Source: Desulfovulcanus ferrireducens
GTDB taxonomy: Bacteria; Desulfobacterota; Desulfovibrionia; Desulfovibrionales; Desulfonatronovibrionaceae
Assembly: GCF_018704065.1 (NCBI RefSeq)
Contig: NZ_JAGUQP010000017.1
Span: forward strand, 1 to 64,000
DNA: 64,000 nucleotides
Direction of reading: 5' to 3'
A program made the position numbers and the translations under genes. Shown here piece after piece: positions 18,121-27,688 of the stretch (the stretch's first letter is position 1; every line of letters begins with the position of its first letter). Under the pieces are notes generated by a model. It ran no database searches. It was not told the origin of the DNA and saw only the letters and a program-made list of their open reading frames with translations.

Positions 18121-18891
18121 ATGACTAAGAAAAACATTGCTTGTCTGTTGATTCACGGGTTTGGAGGTTCACCTTTTGAGCTACAAGACTTAGCCAGCAC
18201 CTTGTCTCAAGCCGGCTATTTTACCAGGCTTCCCCTCCTTCCCGGGCATGGCCAAGACTTGAATGCTTTTCATCAAACGGGCTTTAATGACTGGGTTATT
18301 TTCGTAGAACAGGAATATTTAAGATTAAAAAAGGAGTTCTCCCAGGTCTTTGTAATTGGCTTTTCCATGGGAGGAAGTCTTGGGCTCTATCTGGCCCAAA
18401 AATATGAGTTGCCAGGCCTGGTCAGCATTGCAGCTCCAGTATTTTTATATCGCATTTTCCCCTTTAAGGCTCCGGACTGGAAACTCCCACTGGTTCCTAT
18501 CTTGCGTTATTTTCGCAAATATTGGCCCATTGACCCGGCCAGCCCGCAGTCCCGTCAAATCGCACCCTGGCAAGGATACGAAGGGGCTATGGCCCTCCAT
18601 CCTTTGACCAGCTTAGTCAAAGGAATAAAAAAAGTCCGCCAGGGACTACCCAAAATTAAATGCCCTCTTCTGGTTTTGCACTCGCCCCAGGATAAAACAT
18701 GCATAGTCGATAATGCTTGGGAAATCATCACAAAAGTCAATTCGCCAATCCGCAGGCTTGAACTATTGCCTATTGAAGAAAGAATTACCAGCGGCCATCT
18801 CTTGCCCACGCACCAGGAAACTAAAGAAAGGGTAAAAGAGATTGTTTTAAATTTCGTTAACTATATCATCCAAGTAAAATCTGAAGCTTAG
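18121..18891 (+). CDS. Alpha/beta hydrolase (carboxylesterase/lipase-like)
   Basis: 256 aa. The fold is shown by LIHGFGGSPFE near residue 9 (oxyanion region), the nucleophile elbow GFSMGGSLG near residue 80, the acid in LHSPQDKTC near 185, and the catalytic His in SGHLLPTH near 223. Closest in feel to the carboxylesterase Est30/monoacylglycerol lipase group that lacks a large lid. No signal peptide, so cytosolic. It is monocistronic, divergent from the MoaD-like pair and convergent with lipA. Confidence 0.88.
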   Translation: MTKKNIACLLIHGFGGSPFELQDLASTLSQAGYFTRLPLLPGHGQDLNAFHQTGFNDWVIFVEQEYLRLKKEFSQVFVIGFSMGGSLGLYLAQKYELPGLVSIAAPVFLYRIFPFKAPDWKLPLVPILRYFRKYWPIDPASPQSRQIAPWQGYEGAMALHPLTSLVKGIKKVRQGLPKIKCPLLVLHSPQDKTCIVDNAWEIITKVNSPIRRLELLPIEERITSGHLLPTHQETKERVKEIVLNFVNYIIQVKSEA

Positions 18892-18927
18892 AGATATAGA
18901 AAACTAACATCTCACCGGGTCCAAGAC

Positions 18928-19803
18928 TCATACTTCCACTTCTTTCCCCACAAACAACCTGGCATTGTAGCTGCTGCGAACCAGGGGGCTGCAATACATA
19001 TATTTAATTCCTATCTCTTCTCCAAAACGGGTAAAAGCGGCAAACCTGTCCGGATGGACATAGCGCTTGACCCGGGGATGGTTGCGGGATGGCTGCATAT
19101 ACTGACCAATGGTCACAATATCACATTTTACGCGGGAAAGATCTGTAATAACGTCCAAAACCTCATCATCCTGCTCGCCAAGCCCAACCATAAGGCCGCT
19201 TTTGGTCATTATATCCGGGGCCATTTCCTTACTGCAGGCAAGTATGTTCAGGCTCTGATTATAGTTGGCCTCAGGCCTTATCTCACCATAGAGACGGGGA
19301 ACAGTCTCTACATTATGATTTAAAATATGCGGACCAGCTTCCAGGACAACCTCCAGGGCCCTTTTTTGACCCTGAAAATCAGGGATCAAGACCTCGATAG
19401 TTACAGCCGAGAAATCTTCTTTAAGCCTTCTGATTACCGCTGCAAAATGTGAGGCTCCGCCATCAGCCAGGTCATCCCTGGTCACTGAAGTAATGACCAC
19501 ATGCTTCAACTTGAGTTTGCGAACAGCCTGGGAAATTCTTTGTGGCTCGTCTTTATCCACCGGCAAGGGGCTCCCTTTGTAAATATTGCAAAAACGACAA
19601 TTACGCGTGCAATTTGGCCCCAAAATCAGGAAAGTAGCCACTTTTTTGGAAAAGCATTCAAAGATATTTGGACACCGTGCTTCCTGGCACACAGTGTTTA
19701 GGTGTAAATCACGAACCAGTTTTCTGGTCTGAACAAAATGTTCATCCTGGGGCAGACGAACCTTGAGCCAATCAGGCAGACGCAATGGTTTTTCTGAACT
19801 CAT
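18928..19803 (-). CDS. lipA: Lipoyl synthase
   Basis: 291 aa radical-SAM enzyme that inserts two sulfurs into protein-bound octanoyl groups. The auxiliary cluster motif is CQEARCPNIFEC near residue 40, and the radical SAM motif is CTRNCRFCNI near 66. The C-terminal Ser ligand of the auxiliary cluster is in VRSSYNA. Start taken at ATG 19803, because AGGAAG lies 9 bases upstream; the TTG two codons earlier is less likely. It overlaps the 3' end of lipB by 32 bases, implying translational coupling. Confidence 0.96.
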   Translation of the reverse strand: MSSEKPLRLPDWLKVRLPQDEHFVQTRKLVRDLHLNTVCQEARCPNIFECFSKKVATFLILGPNCTRNCRFCNIYKGSPLPVDKDEPQRISQAVRKLKLKHVVITSVTRDDLADGGASHFAAVIRRLKEDFSAVTIEVLIPDFQGQKRALEVVLEAGPHILNHNVETVPRLYGEIRPEANYNQSLNILACSKEMAPDIMTKSGLMVGLGEQDDEVLDVITDLSRVKCDIVTIGQYMQPSRNHPRVKRYVHPDRFAAFTRFGEEIGIKYMYCSPLVRSSYNARLFVGKEVEV

Positions 19804-20404
19804 GAACAATATCTTCCTTTAGTTTAGACATATCAGGATAAAAATCCCCCCGTTCCCTGTGTATGGAGGTCATTTCGATGCCATTAAGCCCACAGGGGTT
19901 GATAAATTCAAATAAACTCAAGTCATTAACGAGATTTAAGGCCACTCCATGGTAACTGACCCATTTACGCACTGCAATGCCCATGGAAGCAATTTTTTTC
20001 CCTGCGACAAAAACACCGGCCTTGTTCTCTATCCGCTCTGCTGAAATCTCATACTTCTTTAATACCTGAATAACAACTTCTTCCAACTCGTAAAAAAACC
20101 TTTTGATTCCCCCTTTTTTGCGCTCCAGTTTAAAAATGGGGTAAAAAACCAGCTGTCCCGGAAAATGACAGGTAATATTTCCTCCACGAGATGCCTTAAC
20201 AACCCGGACACCTTTCTGGGCAAGCATGGCCCTGTCAACCAAAAGATTTTCCAGGCCACCGTTACGGCCCAGGGTAATCACCGGATAGTGTTCAAGCAAA
20301 AAAAGGGTATTGTTTTCTTCCTTTGCTATAACACGCTCCAGGGTTTCAAGCTGTACCTGCAAGGCCCTGTCATACTCAATCAGGCCAAGATCTATGATGT
20401 TCAT
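19772..20404 (-). CDS. lipB: Octanoyltransferase
   Basis: 210 aa, transfers octanoyl from acyl carrier protein to lipoyl domains. The substrate pocket motif VKASRGGNITCHFPGQLV (residues ~73-90) is complete, as are GVFVAGKKIASMGI with the catalytic Lys and HGVALNLV. The usual catalytic Cys is present in the NPCGLNG segment near residue 169. It forms an operon with lipA, the next enzyme of lipoate assembly. Targets would be a glycine cleavage H protein or 2-oxoacid dehydrogenase E2, not seen here. Confidence 0.95.
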   Translation of the reverse strand: MNIIDLGLIEYDRALQVQLETLERVIAKEENNTLFLLEHYPVITLGRNGGLENLLVDRAMLAQKGVRVVKASRGGNITCHFPGQLVFYPIFKLERKKGGIKRFFYELEEVVIQVLKKYEISAERIENKAGVFVAGKKIASMGIAVRKWVSYHGVALNLVNDLSLFEFINPCGLNGIEMTSIHRERGDFYPDMSKLKEDIVHEFRKTIASA

Positions 20405-20621
20405 GGATTAGTTAATAAAATTGATAAGTTAGTAAGTTAGTTGTCAACCTGCGTGAAACTAAGTTGTAAATAGTTTATGGCTAACGCCACTGTCAAATGA
20501 ATGCCAATAAATAACTAATCCAGAGAGCACATTCTCGAAACATTATGGTTCAAATCTCTCATAATATCACAAGCACAGACCTAAAGAATCACCAGACCAG
20601 ATTAATCCCGTAAAATTCTAT

Positions 20622-20940
20622 TAAGAGCCTGTGGCCAAACCCCATTTTAACCGCTGATTGAAAGTCTTGGTTTCAATGCATTACAAACGGCTTGGGTAAG
20701 CCAACTTGACGAAGCTTGCGGATAAGCAGAGCATCGGGATGAACAGGCTAAATATTTTGGATATTGACCATAACTATCGATAATAAAAAGAATACTTGTT
20801 TACCTAAAATATCCCATTATGCTCTGCCCGCAAGCAAGTTTTGAGAACAGGTCCAAGTCTTTGTACCAGCATAAAAGAAACCAAGACTAGAATAAACTAT
20901 AGAAATTAAGTTGATAAAGAGGTTCGGCCACAGGCTCTTA
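20622..20940 (+). mobile_element. MITE-like palindromic element, family B copy 1
   Basis: 319 bp with nearly perfect 20-bp terminal inverted repeats: TAAGAGCCTGTGGCCAAACC at the left and GGTTCGGCCACAGGCTCTTA at the right, one mismatch. The halves mirror each other as in family A, with the core GCATTACAAACGGCTTGGGT and TCCAAGTCTTTGTACCAGCA. No certain target duplication. The rest of 20405-21007 is A+T-rich spacer without a gene or other signal I can support. Confidence 0.83.
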
Positions 20941-21007
20941 AAACCACTGAAAAGCTGGTACACTTCATTGCTTTAGATGCTTTTACAGGATTGATTTCTT
21001 TCCTTAG

Positions 21008-22144
21008 CTATTCCTCATAACCTTCAAGATCCATTTTAAGCGAGAGCAATGTCAACATATCTTTTAACGCCACTATACCAACCAACCTATCGCCTTCGAC
21101 TACCATGAGCCGGCTGTTCCCTGTTGTACTCATAATTGAAAGAGCCTTCAGGACATCGTCTTCAGGACTAATGGTATTCTGCGGCGAACATTTCCACACA
21201 AGCTCTCTTACGGTATGCTGGTCCCATTCCTGGCGTGTAATGTCCTTTACCTGCCGGCTAGAGATACACCCTAGTAGCCTTCCGTTTTCAACAACGGGAA
21301 ACATTTTAAAATAATACTTGTAAAAGAAGTCCTCTACGAGCTCCTTTATGGAGAGCGAGGGCGGTACTGTAATGGGGTTGGGTTCCATGAATCGTCCAAC
21401 CTTCTCGCCTTTGAAGGCTTGCCGCGTTAGAACCTGCTGATATGAGCCACGCGCTGCATTCTGCAAAAACATGCCGATCATGAACCACCATATTCCGCCG
21501 ATAAAATTTCCGAGCAATACCTGTAAGACGCCAAAGAAGACCAGCACCATACCGAATCCAATCCCGATCCGGGACGCAATGCGGGTTGCCCATCGGAGAT
21601 TTCCTTTCCAGCCCCACAGGGCCGAACGGAGCATGCGTCCTCCGTCCAGAGGAAAGGCGGGCAGAAGATTGAAGGCAGCCAGAATCAAGTTTATCACCGC
21701 GAGATAACCAACTACGCCTTTAACCGGATCCGGGAACCCGATTCCCCTGCCCACTATCAGAACTCCATAGAAAAAACCGCCCAGCAAGATACTCGAGATA
21801 GGACCGGCAACAGCCATCAGAAACTCGACCTTCGCACTCGGAGGTGCTTCCTCCATCTCGGCCACGCCACCGAAAATGAACAAAGTTATTCCTTTCATGG
21901 GCAAGCCGTATCTTCTTGCCACGAGAGAATGGCAAAGCTCATGAAAGACTATCGAGGCAAACAGCCCCAGAGCACCAATTGCGCCCATTAACCAATAAGT
22001 CGTCTTAGAGAGATCCTTGTAATATTGGGGGAACAGTCCCAGGGCAAGCGACCAGGTAATGAGGATTGCGATGATTATCCAACTAATATCTATCCTCACC
22101 GAAAACCCAAAAAGCTTAAAAAGAGTGATTCGTTTCCCAAACAT
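21008..22144 (-). CDS. M50 site-2-type membrane metalloprotease with CBS domains
   Basis: About 378 aa. Several membrane helices surround FHELCH (HExxH zinc site, near residue 60) and the distal FPLDGGR near 170, which supplies the third ligand. The last ~130 residues hold two CBS motifs, which often bind adenosine nucleotides and may gate activity. Start set at the second ATG of an ATGATG pair, six bases after GGAGG; the first ATG is only three bases away. G+C is a little higher than in neighbours, which may mean a different origin. Flanked by elements B1 and A3. Confidence 0.9.
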   Translation of the reverse strand: MFGKRITLFKLFGFSVRIDISWIIIAILITWSLALGLFPQYYKDLSKTTYWLMGAIGALGLFASIVFHELCHSLVARRYGLPMKGITLFIFGGVAEMEEAPPSAKVEFLMAVAGPISSILLGGFFYGVLIVGRGIGFPDPVKGVVGYLAVINLILAAFNLLPAFPLDGGRMLRSALWGWKGNLRWATRIASRIGIGFGMVLVFFGVLQVLLGNFIGGIWWFMIGMFLQNAARGSYQQVLTRQAFKGEKVGRFMEPNPITVPPSLSIKELVEDFFYKYYFKMFPVVENGRLLGCISSRQVKDITRQEWDQHTVRELVWKCSPQNTISPEDDVLKALSIMSTTGNSRLMVVEGDRLVGIVALKDMLTLLSLKMDLEGYEE

Positions 22145-22229
22145 CATATTCCTCCGATTTTTTTCATGGAACAAAATTGATTGTTCACATCGATTAATAA
22201 CGACCGGACACTGATGACCAGATTTTTAA

Positions 22230-22523
22230 CTCAACTTTCTGACATGATTAACATCCTCAAATTACTACACAATTGAAGAGTGCATTTTCTGAAATGCATT
22301 ACAAACGGGTTGGGTAACACAACTTGGCGAAGATTGCGGAAGTGCTGTGCATAGGGAGGTTATTCCATCGAACTTTCGAAACCCATCAAAATAACAGAAA
22401 AGGCATTAAATAATATTCTATTGACTAACCCCATTATGCACAGCCCGCAAGCAAGCCTTAGATGTGTCCAAGTCTTTGTTAGCATTGAAGAAACTGCGCT
22501 CGCAAATTAACTCAGAAGTTGAG
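22230..22523 (+). mobile_element. MITE-like palindromic element, family A copy 3
   Basis: 294 bp, almost the same as copy 2 over its whole length. Ends CTCAACTTTCTGA and TCAGAAGTTGAG are flanked by TTTTTAA on both sides (22223-22229 and 22524-22530), so the duplication is 7 bp here, or 8 with one base lost from a T run. It lies between the M50 protease gene and recC, upstream of the recC start. The other ~200 bases before recC are A+T-rich with no clear promoter. Confidence 0.88.
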
Positions 22524-22739
22524 TTTTTAAGAATTGAGTAAAAATTCTCCCAAATTGTTGGGTATTGTATTATATAGTATATAGCAAGGTTAAGTTGAAT
22601 TTTTGCAGAACTTTCCGGCCAAGTGTAACGAAAATTGACTCACCTTACTTGCCTTTGGTTAGTATTTGACGTTAAGCATTACCTTAACTAAAGTCACACA
22701 ATCTTCATAAATTTGATATCCGAATTACCTGACTACCAA

Positions 22740-25700
22740 ATGACAAAAACATTAACTACGGTCGTGCCTCGATTCTATCTCTACCATAGCAACAAGCTCG
22801 AAATCCTGGCCGATAAGCTGGTGGAAAATCTTGGGCGCAGGCCTTTGCCCCCGCTGCAGCAGGAAACCATTATCGTCCAGAGCAAGGCCATGCAGGAGTA
22901 TATCTCCTTGCTTCTGGCCCGCAAAATCGGCATCTGCGCCCATGTGACATTCCCCTTCCCGGTCCTCTTCACATACAAACTTTTTCGAGACTACTTCCCT
23001 TCTCTTCCTGAAGACTATCCCTTTGCCCAGGAAATTCTGTTCTGGAAAATACTGGACATCCTCCCCTCCTTTAAAGAACAGCCGGAAGCCAGGATCTTAA
23101 AAGATTATGCCCCATCCAACCTGGAACTGGGACACATCCAGCTAGCAGAAAATCTGGCCTATCTCTTTGACCAATATGTCATCTTCAGGCCGGACATGGT
23201 ACTTCACTGGGACCAGGGAAAAAGCAACTATTTCAAGAATCAGCAAGAACACGAAGAGTGGCAGGCCAGGTTATGGCAAAATATAAGCCAGGGCCGGGAA
23301 CAAGAACACAGGGCCGCTTTAAAAGAACGCCTTAAACAGGCCCTTATAGAAAACCCGCAAAAATTGCCGGAGCGAATTTCCATCTTTGGCATATCTTCTT
23401 TACCACTCTATTACCTGGATATTTTTTATACCCTGGCCCATTTTTGTCCGGTGCATGTCTATATCCATAACCCGTGTCAGTTTTACTGGGGAGACAACCC
23501 CGGACCAAAGGCCAGGACAGCACTCAAAGAAGATTATCAGGTCAATGACTTGCTAGTTTCCTGGGGAAAACTGGGGCGTGATTTCCTGGATAGTTTTTAC
23601 ACCTTTGATTTGCAGATCAATGAATGGGAAGAGTTTATAAGTCATGGCCGGGACACCCTTTTACACTGCATCCAGGACGACATCTTGATTAATGAAAATC
23701 CAGGCCCTGATAACCAGCTTCTGCCTCCGGACAAAAGCATTACGATCCGCTCCTGTCACAGTCCTATGCGCGAAGTAGAAGTATTGAAAGACTATATTTA
23801 CTATATTTTGGAAAACAATCCCGATATCCAACCGGATGACATTCTGGTTATGACCCCCGACCTCGAGCTCTATGCACCCTATATACAGGCCGTATTTGAT
23901 AAAACAGAAGACCCAAATCAAAAACTTCCCTATACCATTGCTGAAAAAAAACTCGCCCATACCGAAGCAAGCCAGGCCCTTATAGCCATCCTGGAACTGC
24001 TCCAATCCAGGTTTGAAGCTTCAAAGGTACTCTCTGTCCTGGAAAAGCCCATAGTTCACAAAAAATTCGGCCTCACAGCTTCAGACCTGGAATTGATTAC
24101 CCACTGGATCAGGCAGGTGCACATCTTCTGGGGCCTGAATAGCGAACACAAAAAAGACCTCGACCTCCCCCCGCACTATCAAAACACCTGGGAGTTCGGC
24201 CTGCACAGACTTTTTCTGGGTCTTGTCCTGCCCGGTGACAATTGGACCCTGTTTTACCGACCGGATAAGGCCGGTCCGCCAATCCTTCCCTACCCGGAAG
24301 TAGAAGGAGAAACAGCCCATGCTTTAAGCAGCCTGGCACAATTTATATCCCTTCTGCACGATTTATATACAGAAATAAAAAAACCGCATAACATTCAGCA
24401 GTGGGAGAAAATTTTGCTACACATCCTGGATAACTTTCTGGCCCAGGATAGCGAAAGCATGGAGAACGAAGATTTTTCCATACAGGTCTTGAATTTGCGG
24501 GAACAGGTCCTTTCCTTATTTTCCAAGGCTGCAAAAACAGCTGACTTTAAGGGCGAAATCAGCCTACCCGGTCTCATCCACATTTTAAAACAACATTTAA
24601 GCCCAAAAAACATTGAATACGGCTATTTCAACGGCTCGATCACTTTTTGTTCCATGCTGGCTATGCGTTCTATACCCAAAAAGGTTATCTGCATGCTGGG
24701 GTTGAATGACTCTGCCTTTCCCCGTGAGGACAAACGGCCCAATTTTGATCTTATCTTTGCCAGACCCCAAAAAGGAGACCGGTCTATCCGCAATGATGAC
24801 CGCTATTTATTTTTAGAAGCTCTACTCTCTGCCCGCGAGTATCTCTTTATCTCCTTTGTTGGCCAGAGCCTGGAAGATAATTCTGAAATTCCACCATCCG
24901 TCCTGGTCAGTGAACTCCTGGACTACGTGCAGAAATACTATAAGTTTGAGAGGCAGGACGCGCGGGATTGTACTACAGACGAAAGCAAAAACCTGGTGAT
25001 CAAGGACAGACTTCAGCCTTTCCATCCTTGCTACTTTTCATCTCATCCTGCTAAAAACGATTATTTCAGCTTTTCCGAAGAAAATCTGGCCGCTGCCACT
25101 GCCCTGACTCAGCCCAAAAATAAACACCGATTTTTTACATCATATGTTCCGGACGAGGAGAACCCTACCCGGATCGACCTTCATGAGCTTATCCGGTTCT
25201 GGAAACATCCGGTTAAATTTTTGGCCCGGCAAAGACTCGGCCAGCACCTGGAAATTGATGATGGCTTAAATACGGATACAGAACCAATCTTTGAATTAAA
25301 TGGTCTGGACAAGTACAACCTGGCCCAGAAAGTCATTGCCAGGCTTCTTGAAGACGAGAAAAAAACAGTGCAGGACCTCTGGCCGGTGTTGGCCGCCAGA
25401 GGAATTTTCCCTCAAAAAAAACAAGGAAAACTCGTCCGGGATAACTTTTTTCAAGAGCTGAAGTTTTTTCTTTATCAGCTCAAAAGGATCTTAGCCGATA
25501 ATCCCAGGTTAGCCCCGCGATTCTTAAGCCTAACTCTCGACAACGTCTCTTTAAGCGGCAAAGTTACATCTTTGCACTCCAAAGGGCTTGTCTTTTACCG
25601 CTATGCATCCCTCAAAGCCAGAGATTTGCTATCAGCCTGGACAGAGCATCTCTTCCTGAGCCTGTCTCTTGAAGACTACCCTGGGCAGTGCCTGGTTATG

Positions 25701-26036
25701 GGCAGGGACAAGAGCCTGACTTTCGGCCAGGTGAAAGAGCCGGAAAATGTACTTAAAGGACTTGTTGACTTTTATAAGACCGGCCAAAGCCAACCATTAA
25801 AATTTATCCCGGAAATATCTTTTCAACTGGCTCAAGAGATTTTGATAAAAGAGAAACCTGAAGAAGAAGCTTTGGCCTCTGCCAAACGCAAGGCCCTGGG
25901 CAATAAATACCATGCGGGGGAGTTCAGTAATGATGAGTACTACCGGCTTTTTTTCCGGGAAGAAGAACTGTTTGATAAAGAATTCGTAGAGACAAGTCTC
26001 AAGGTCTTCGGGCCGATATTATCGGCAAAGGGATAG
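22740..26036 (+). CDS. recC: Exodeoxyribonuclease V gamma subunit (RecC)
   Basis: 1098 aa, the Chi-recognition and scaffold subunit of RecBCD. The start FYLYHSNKLEILADKLVENL and QQETIIVQSKAMQEYISLLLA match the RecC N-terminal dead-helicase domain. VCMLGLNDSAFPRED and CHSPMREVEVLKDYI also fit the family. The C-terminal third resembles an inactivated nuclease fold. Start placed at ATG 22740 where the RecC similarity begins; a TTG 27 bases earlier is in frame. It stands alone, separated from recB by ~6 kb and from recD by ~1.7 kb. Confidence 0.93.
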   Translation: MTKTLTTVVPRFYLYHSNKLEILADKLVENLGRRPLPPLQQETIIVQSKAMQEYISLLLARKIGICAHVTFPFPVLFTYKLFRDYFPSLPEDYPFAQEILFWKILDILPSFKEQPEARILKDYAPSNLELGHIQLAENLAYLFDQYVIFRPDMVLHWDQGKSNYFKNQQEHEEWQARLWQNISQGREQEHRAALKERLKQALIENPQKLPERISIFGISSLPLYYLDIFYTLAHFCPVHVYIHNPCQFYWGDNPGPKARTALKEDYQVNDLLVSWGKLGRDFLDSFYTFDLQINEWEEFISHGRDTLLHCIQDDILINENPGPDNQLLPPDKSITIRSCHSPMREVEVLKDYIYYILENNPDIQPDDILVMTPDLELYAPYIQAVFDKTEDPNQKLPYTIAEKKLAHTEASQALIAILELLQSRFEASKVLSVLEKPIVHKKFGLTASDLELITHWIRQVHIFWGLNSEHKKDLDLPPHYQNTWEFGLHRLFLGLVLPGDNWTLFYRPDKAGPPILPYPEVEGETAHALSSLAQFISLLHDLYTEIKKPHNIQQWEKILLHILDNFLAQDSESMENEDFSIQVLNLREQVLSLFSKAAKTADFKGEISLPGLIHILKQHLSPKNIEYGYFNGSITFCSMLAMRSIPKKVICMLGLNDSAFPREDKRPNFDLIFARPQKGDRSIRNDDRYLFLEALLSAREYLFISFVGQSLEDNSEIPPSVLVSELLDYVQKYYKFERQDARDCTTDESKNLVIKDRLQPFHPCYFSSHPAKNDYFSFSEENLAAATALTQPKNKHRFFTSYVPDEENPTRIDLHELIRFWKHPVKFLARQRLGQHLEIDDGLNTDTEPIFELNGLDKYNLAQKVIARLLEDEKKTVQDLWPVLAARGIFPQKKQGKLVRDNFFQELKFFLYQLKRILADNPRLAPRFLSLTLDNVSLSGKVTSLHSKGLVFYRYASLKARDLLSAWTEHLFLSLSLEDYPGQCLVMGRDKSLTFGQVKEPENVLKGLVDFYKTGQSQPLKFIPEISFQLAQEILIKEKPEEEALASAKRKALGNKYHAGEFSNDEYYRLFFREEELFDKEFVETSLKVFGPILSAKG

Positions 26037-26049
26037 AGGTCGGGGCCGA

Positions 26050-26180
26050 AACAATTTCGGAGTAAATACGCCTACCCGCTGAACTGGCGAAGCAGAGCAT
26101 CGGGGCGACAATTAAATATCTTGCGAAATTTGCCATAATTATCGATAATATTGAAAACTTGGGATATTTTTTTCTGCTAA
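26050..26180 (+). repeat. Decayed family B fragment
   Basis: GCAGAGCATCGGGGCGACAA, then AAATATCTTGCGAAATTTGC and ATTATCGATAATA match the left-centre of family B (CAGAGCATCGGGATGA, AAATATTTTGCGATATTG, CTATCGATAATA). The outer parts and terminal repeats are gone. It directly follows recC. Confidence 0.6.
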
Positions 26181-26211
26181 CTACTCCAATCCAAAAATAT
26201 TTTTCACTACT

Positions 26212-26288
26212 CGTCATTCTGAGGGAGCGAAACGACCGAAGAATCTCCAACGTTGCGAACCAGATTCTTCGCTTCGCTCAGAATGACG
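26212..26288. repeat. Dispersed palindromic repeat (TCATTCTGAG type)
   Basis: CGTCATTCTGAGGGAGCGAA at the left is mirrored by TTCGCTCAGAATGACG at the right, with GAAGAATCT and AGATTCTTC inside, giving a long imperfect hairpin. Same type as at 16899-16965. The rest of 26037-26785 is filled by the two family B sequences. Confidence 0.65.
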
Positions 26289-26372
26289 TAATTAGAGGGG
26301 CGCATTCGCTAGCTGCACCTACCACTCAAATGTGGGAAAATTGTGAAATAATATGATAAAATTTTAGCATAA

Positions 26373-26691
26373 AAGAGTCTGTGGCCAAACCCCATTTTAA
26401 CCGCTGATTGAAAGTCTTGGTTTCTGAAATGCATTACAAACGGCTTGGGTAACCCAATCTTAACGAAGCTTGCGGGAAAACAGAGCATCGGGATGAATGG
26501 GCTAAATATTTTGCGATATTGACCATAACTATCGATAATAAAAAGAATATTTGTTACCTAAAATTTCCCATTATGCTCTGTCCGCAAGCAAGTTTTAGTT
26601 GGGTCCAAGTCTTTGTACCAGCATGAAAGAAATCAAGACTAGAATAAACCATGGAAATTAAGTTTATAAAAAGGGTTGGCTACAAGCTCAA
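26373..26691 (+). mobile_element. MITE-like palindromic element, family B copy 2
   Basis: 319 bp, equal in length to copy B1. The left end AAGAGTCTGTGGCCAAACC is intact. The right end GGTTGGCTACAAGCTC has several substitutions. The centre matches B1, including CTATCGATAATAAAAAGAAT. It lies between recC and the DUF2202 gene, downstream of both. Confidence 0.82.
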
Positions 26692-26785
26692 AAAGGTAAT
26701 CCGGGCTCATCTAACAGAAAATAATAAGGCTCATGTGGGAGAAAATTTGGTGGCGGTGCAGACTGCGAATGCACCCTAAAAAGCT

Positions 26786-27514
26786 CTACCAGCTTCGACC
26801 TTGACCTCTTTTTAGTGGAATTGGCTTTCCATTTTCATCTACCATTCCGCGTTCCCGCGGAGAATTAATAATAGATTCAACTTCAGCAGGAGACAAATAT
26901 TGAGCCTTGTATCTGGCACGGTTCATAGATAACTGTGATGTAAAAGCTCGCAAGTGGTTTCTGGAGCCTTTAGCAAGATTTTGATAAACTATTTTGATAT
27001 CAGTATTGTCTGTTTGCTTGAGAAGGTCCTGTAAATCTTTAATATCAAGGTCTTCAATAGTTGCCCCGACCTTGAGCGCATCAATTAAAGACTTGCTGCC
27101 TTGTTTTATCAGTGTGTTATATAGCTCCTGAATCTCAGGCGAGGTGAAAAGACCTACGGTCGCAAGAGCAGGGTCAGCCAGGCCATACTTGTCTAGCAAG
27201 GACTTAATTGCATCCATATGGCGCTGTTCACTGAAAGCAATCTGAGTGAAAATACGCAGGTTCCAGTGTTCAGACATATTCTTATAAACATCACGAGCCA
27301 ACTTTTCTTCCTCACGCATTTTAATTAGACCTGCTTTTTCCTCCTTACTAAGTTTCTGGTAGGGTAAGTCGTCAACAATTGTTGACAAACCTAGCTCTCC
27401 ACCACGCATTCCACCAGCACCATGCATTCTTGCATCAGTAATTATCGGAGGGAACAAAAGACAGATGGAAAAAGCAAGTCCTGTGATTAAGATAAAAAGT
27501 TTAGTTGTTTTCAC
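26786..27514 (-). CDS. Exported DUF2202 ferritin-like protein
   Basis: 242 aa with a signal segment (residues ~5-25, ending TDA). The main domain (~45-220) is the DUF2202 four-helix ferritin-like fold: EEKLARDVYKNM gives an E...E pair and FSEQRHMDAIKSLLDKYGL gives ExxH, both likely metal ligands. Function is not established; metal storage or oxidative protection outside the membrane is a guess. Start chosen at GTG 27514, seven bases after AAGGAGG; the upstream in-frame ATG would itself overlap that ribosome site. Confidence 0.85.
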   Translation of the reverse strand: MKTTKLFILITGLAFSICLLFPPIITDARMHGAGGMRGGELGLSTIVDDLPYQKLSKEEKAGLIKMREEEKLARDVYKNMSEHWNLRIFTQIAFSEQRHMDAIKSLLDKYGLADPALATVGLFTSPEIQELYNTLIKQGSKSLIDALKVGATIEDLDIKDLQDLLKQTDNTDIKIVYQNLAKGSRNHLRAFTSQLSMNRARYKAQYLSPAEVESIINSPRERGMVDENGKPIPLKRGQGRSW

Positions 27515-27688
27515 GACATATCCTCCTTTCATTTTTTTATGTTCCCTTAATCTTATGTCTGATAGTTCTGAGAACCTATTCTTCTATTGGCATCTGGAGC
27601 TTACTTACATTTACAACAAACATAAACAATCTGTTTTAGTCCTAAATTGTACGATTTTTTTTCAATTTAAGAATGTTATGTTAGGTCA

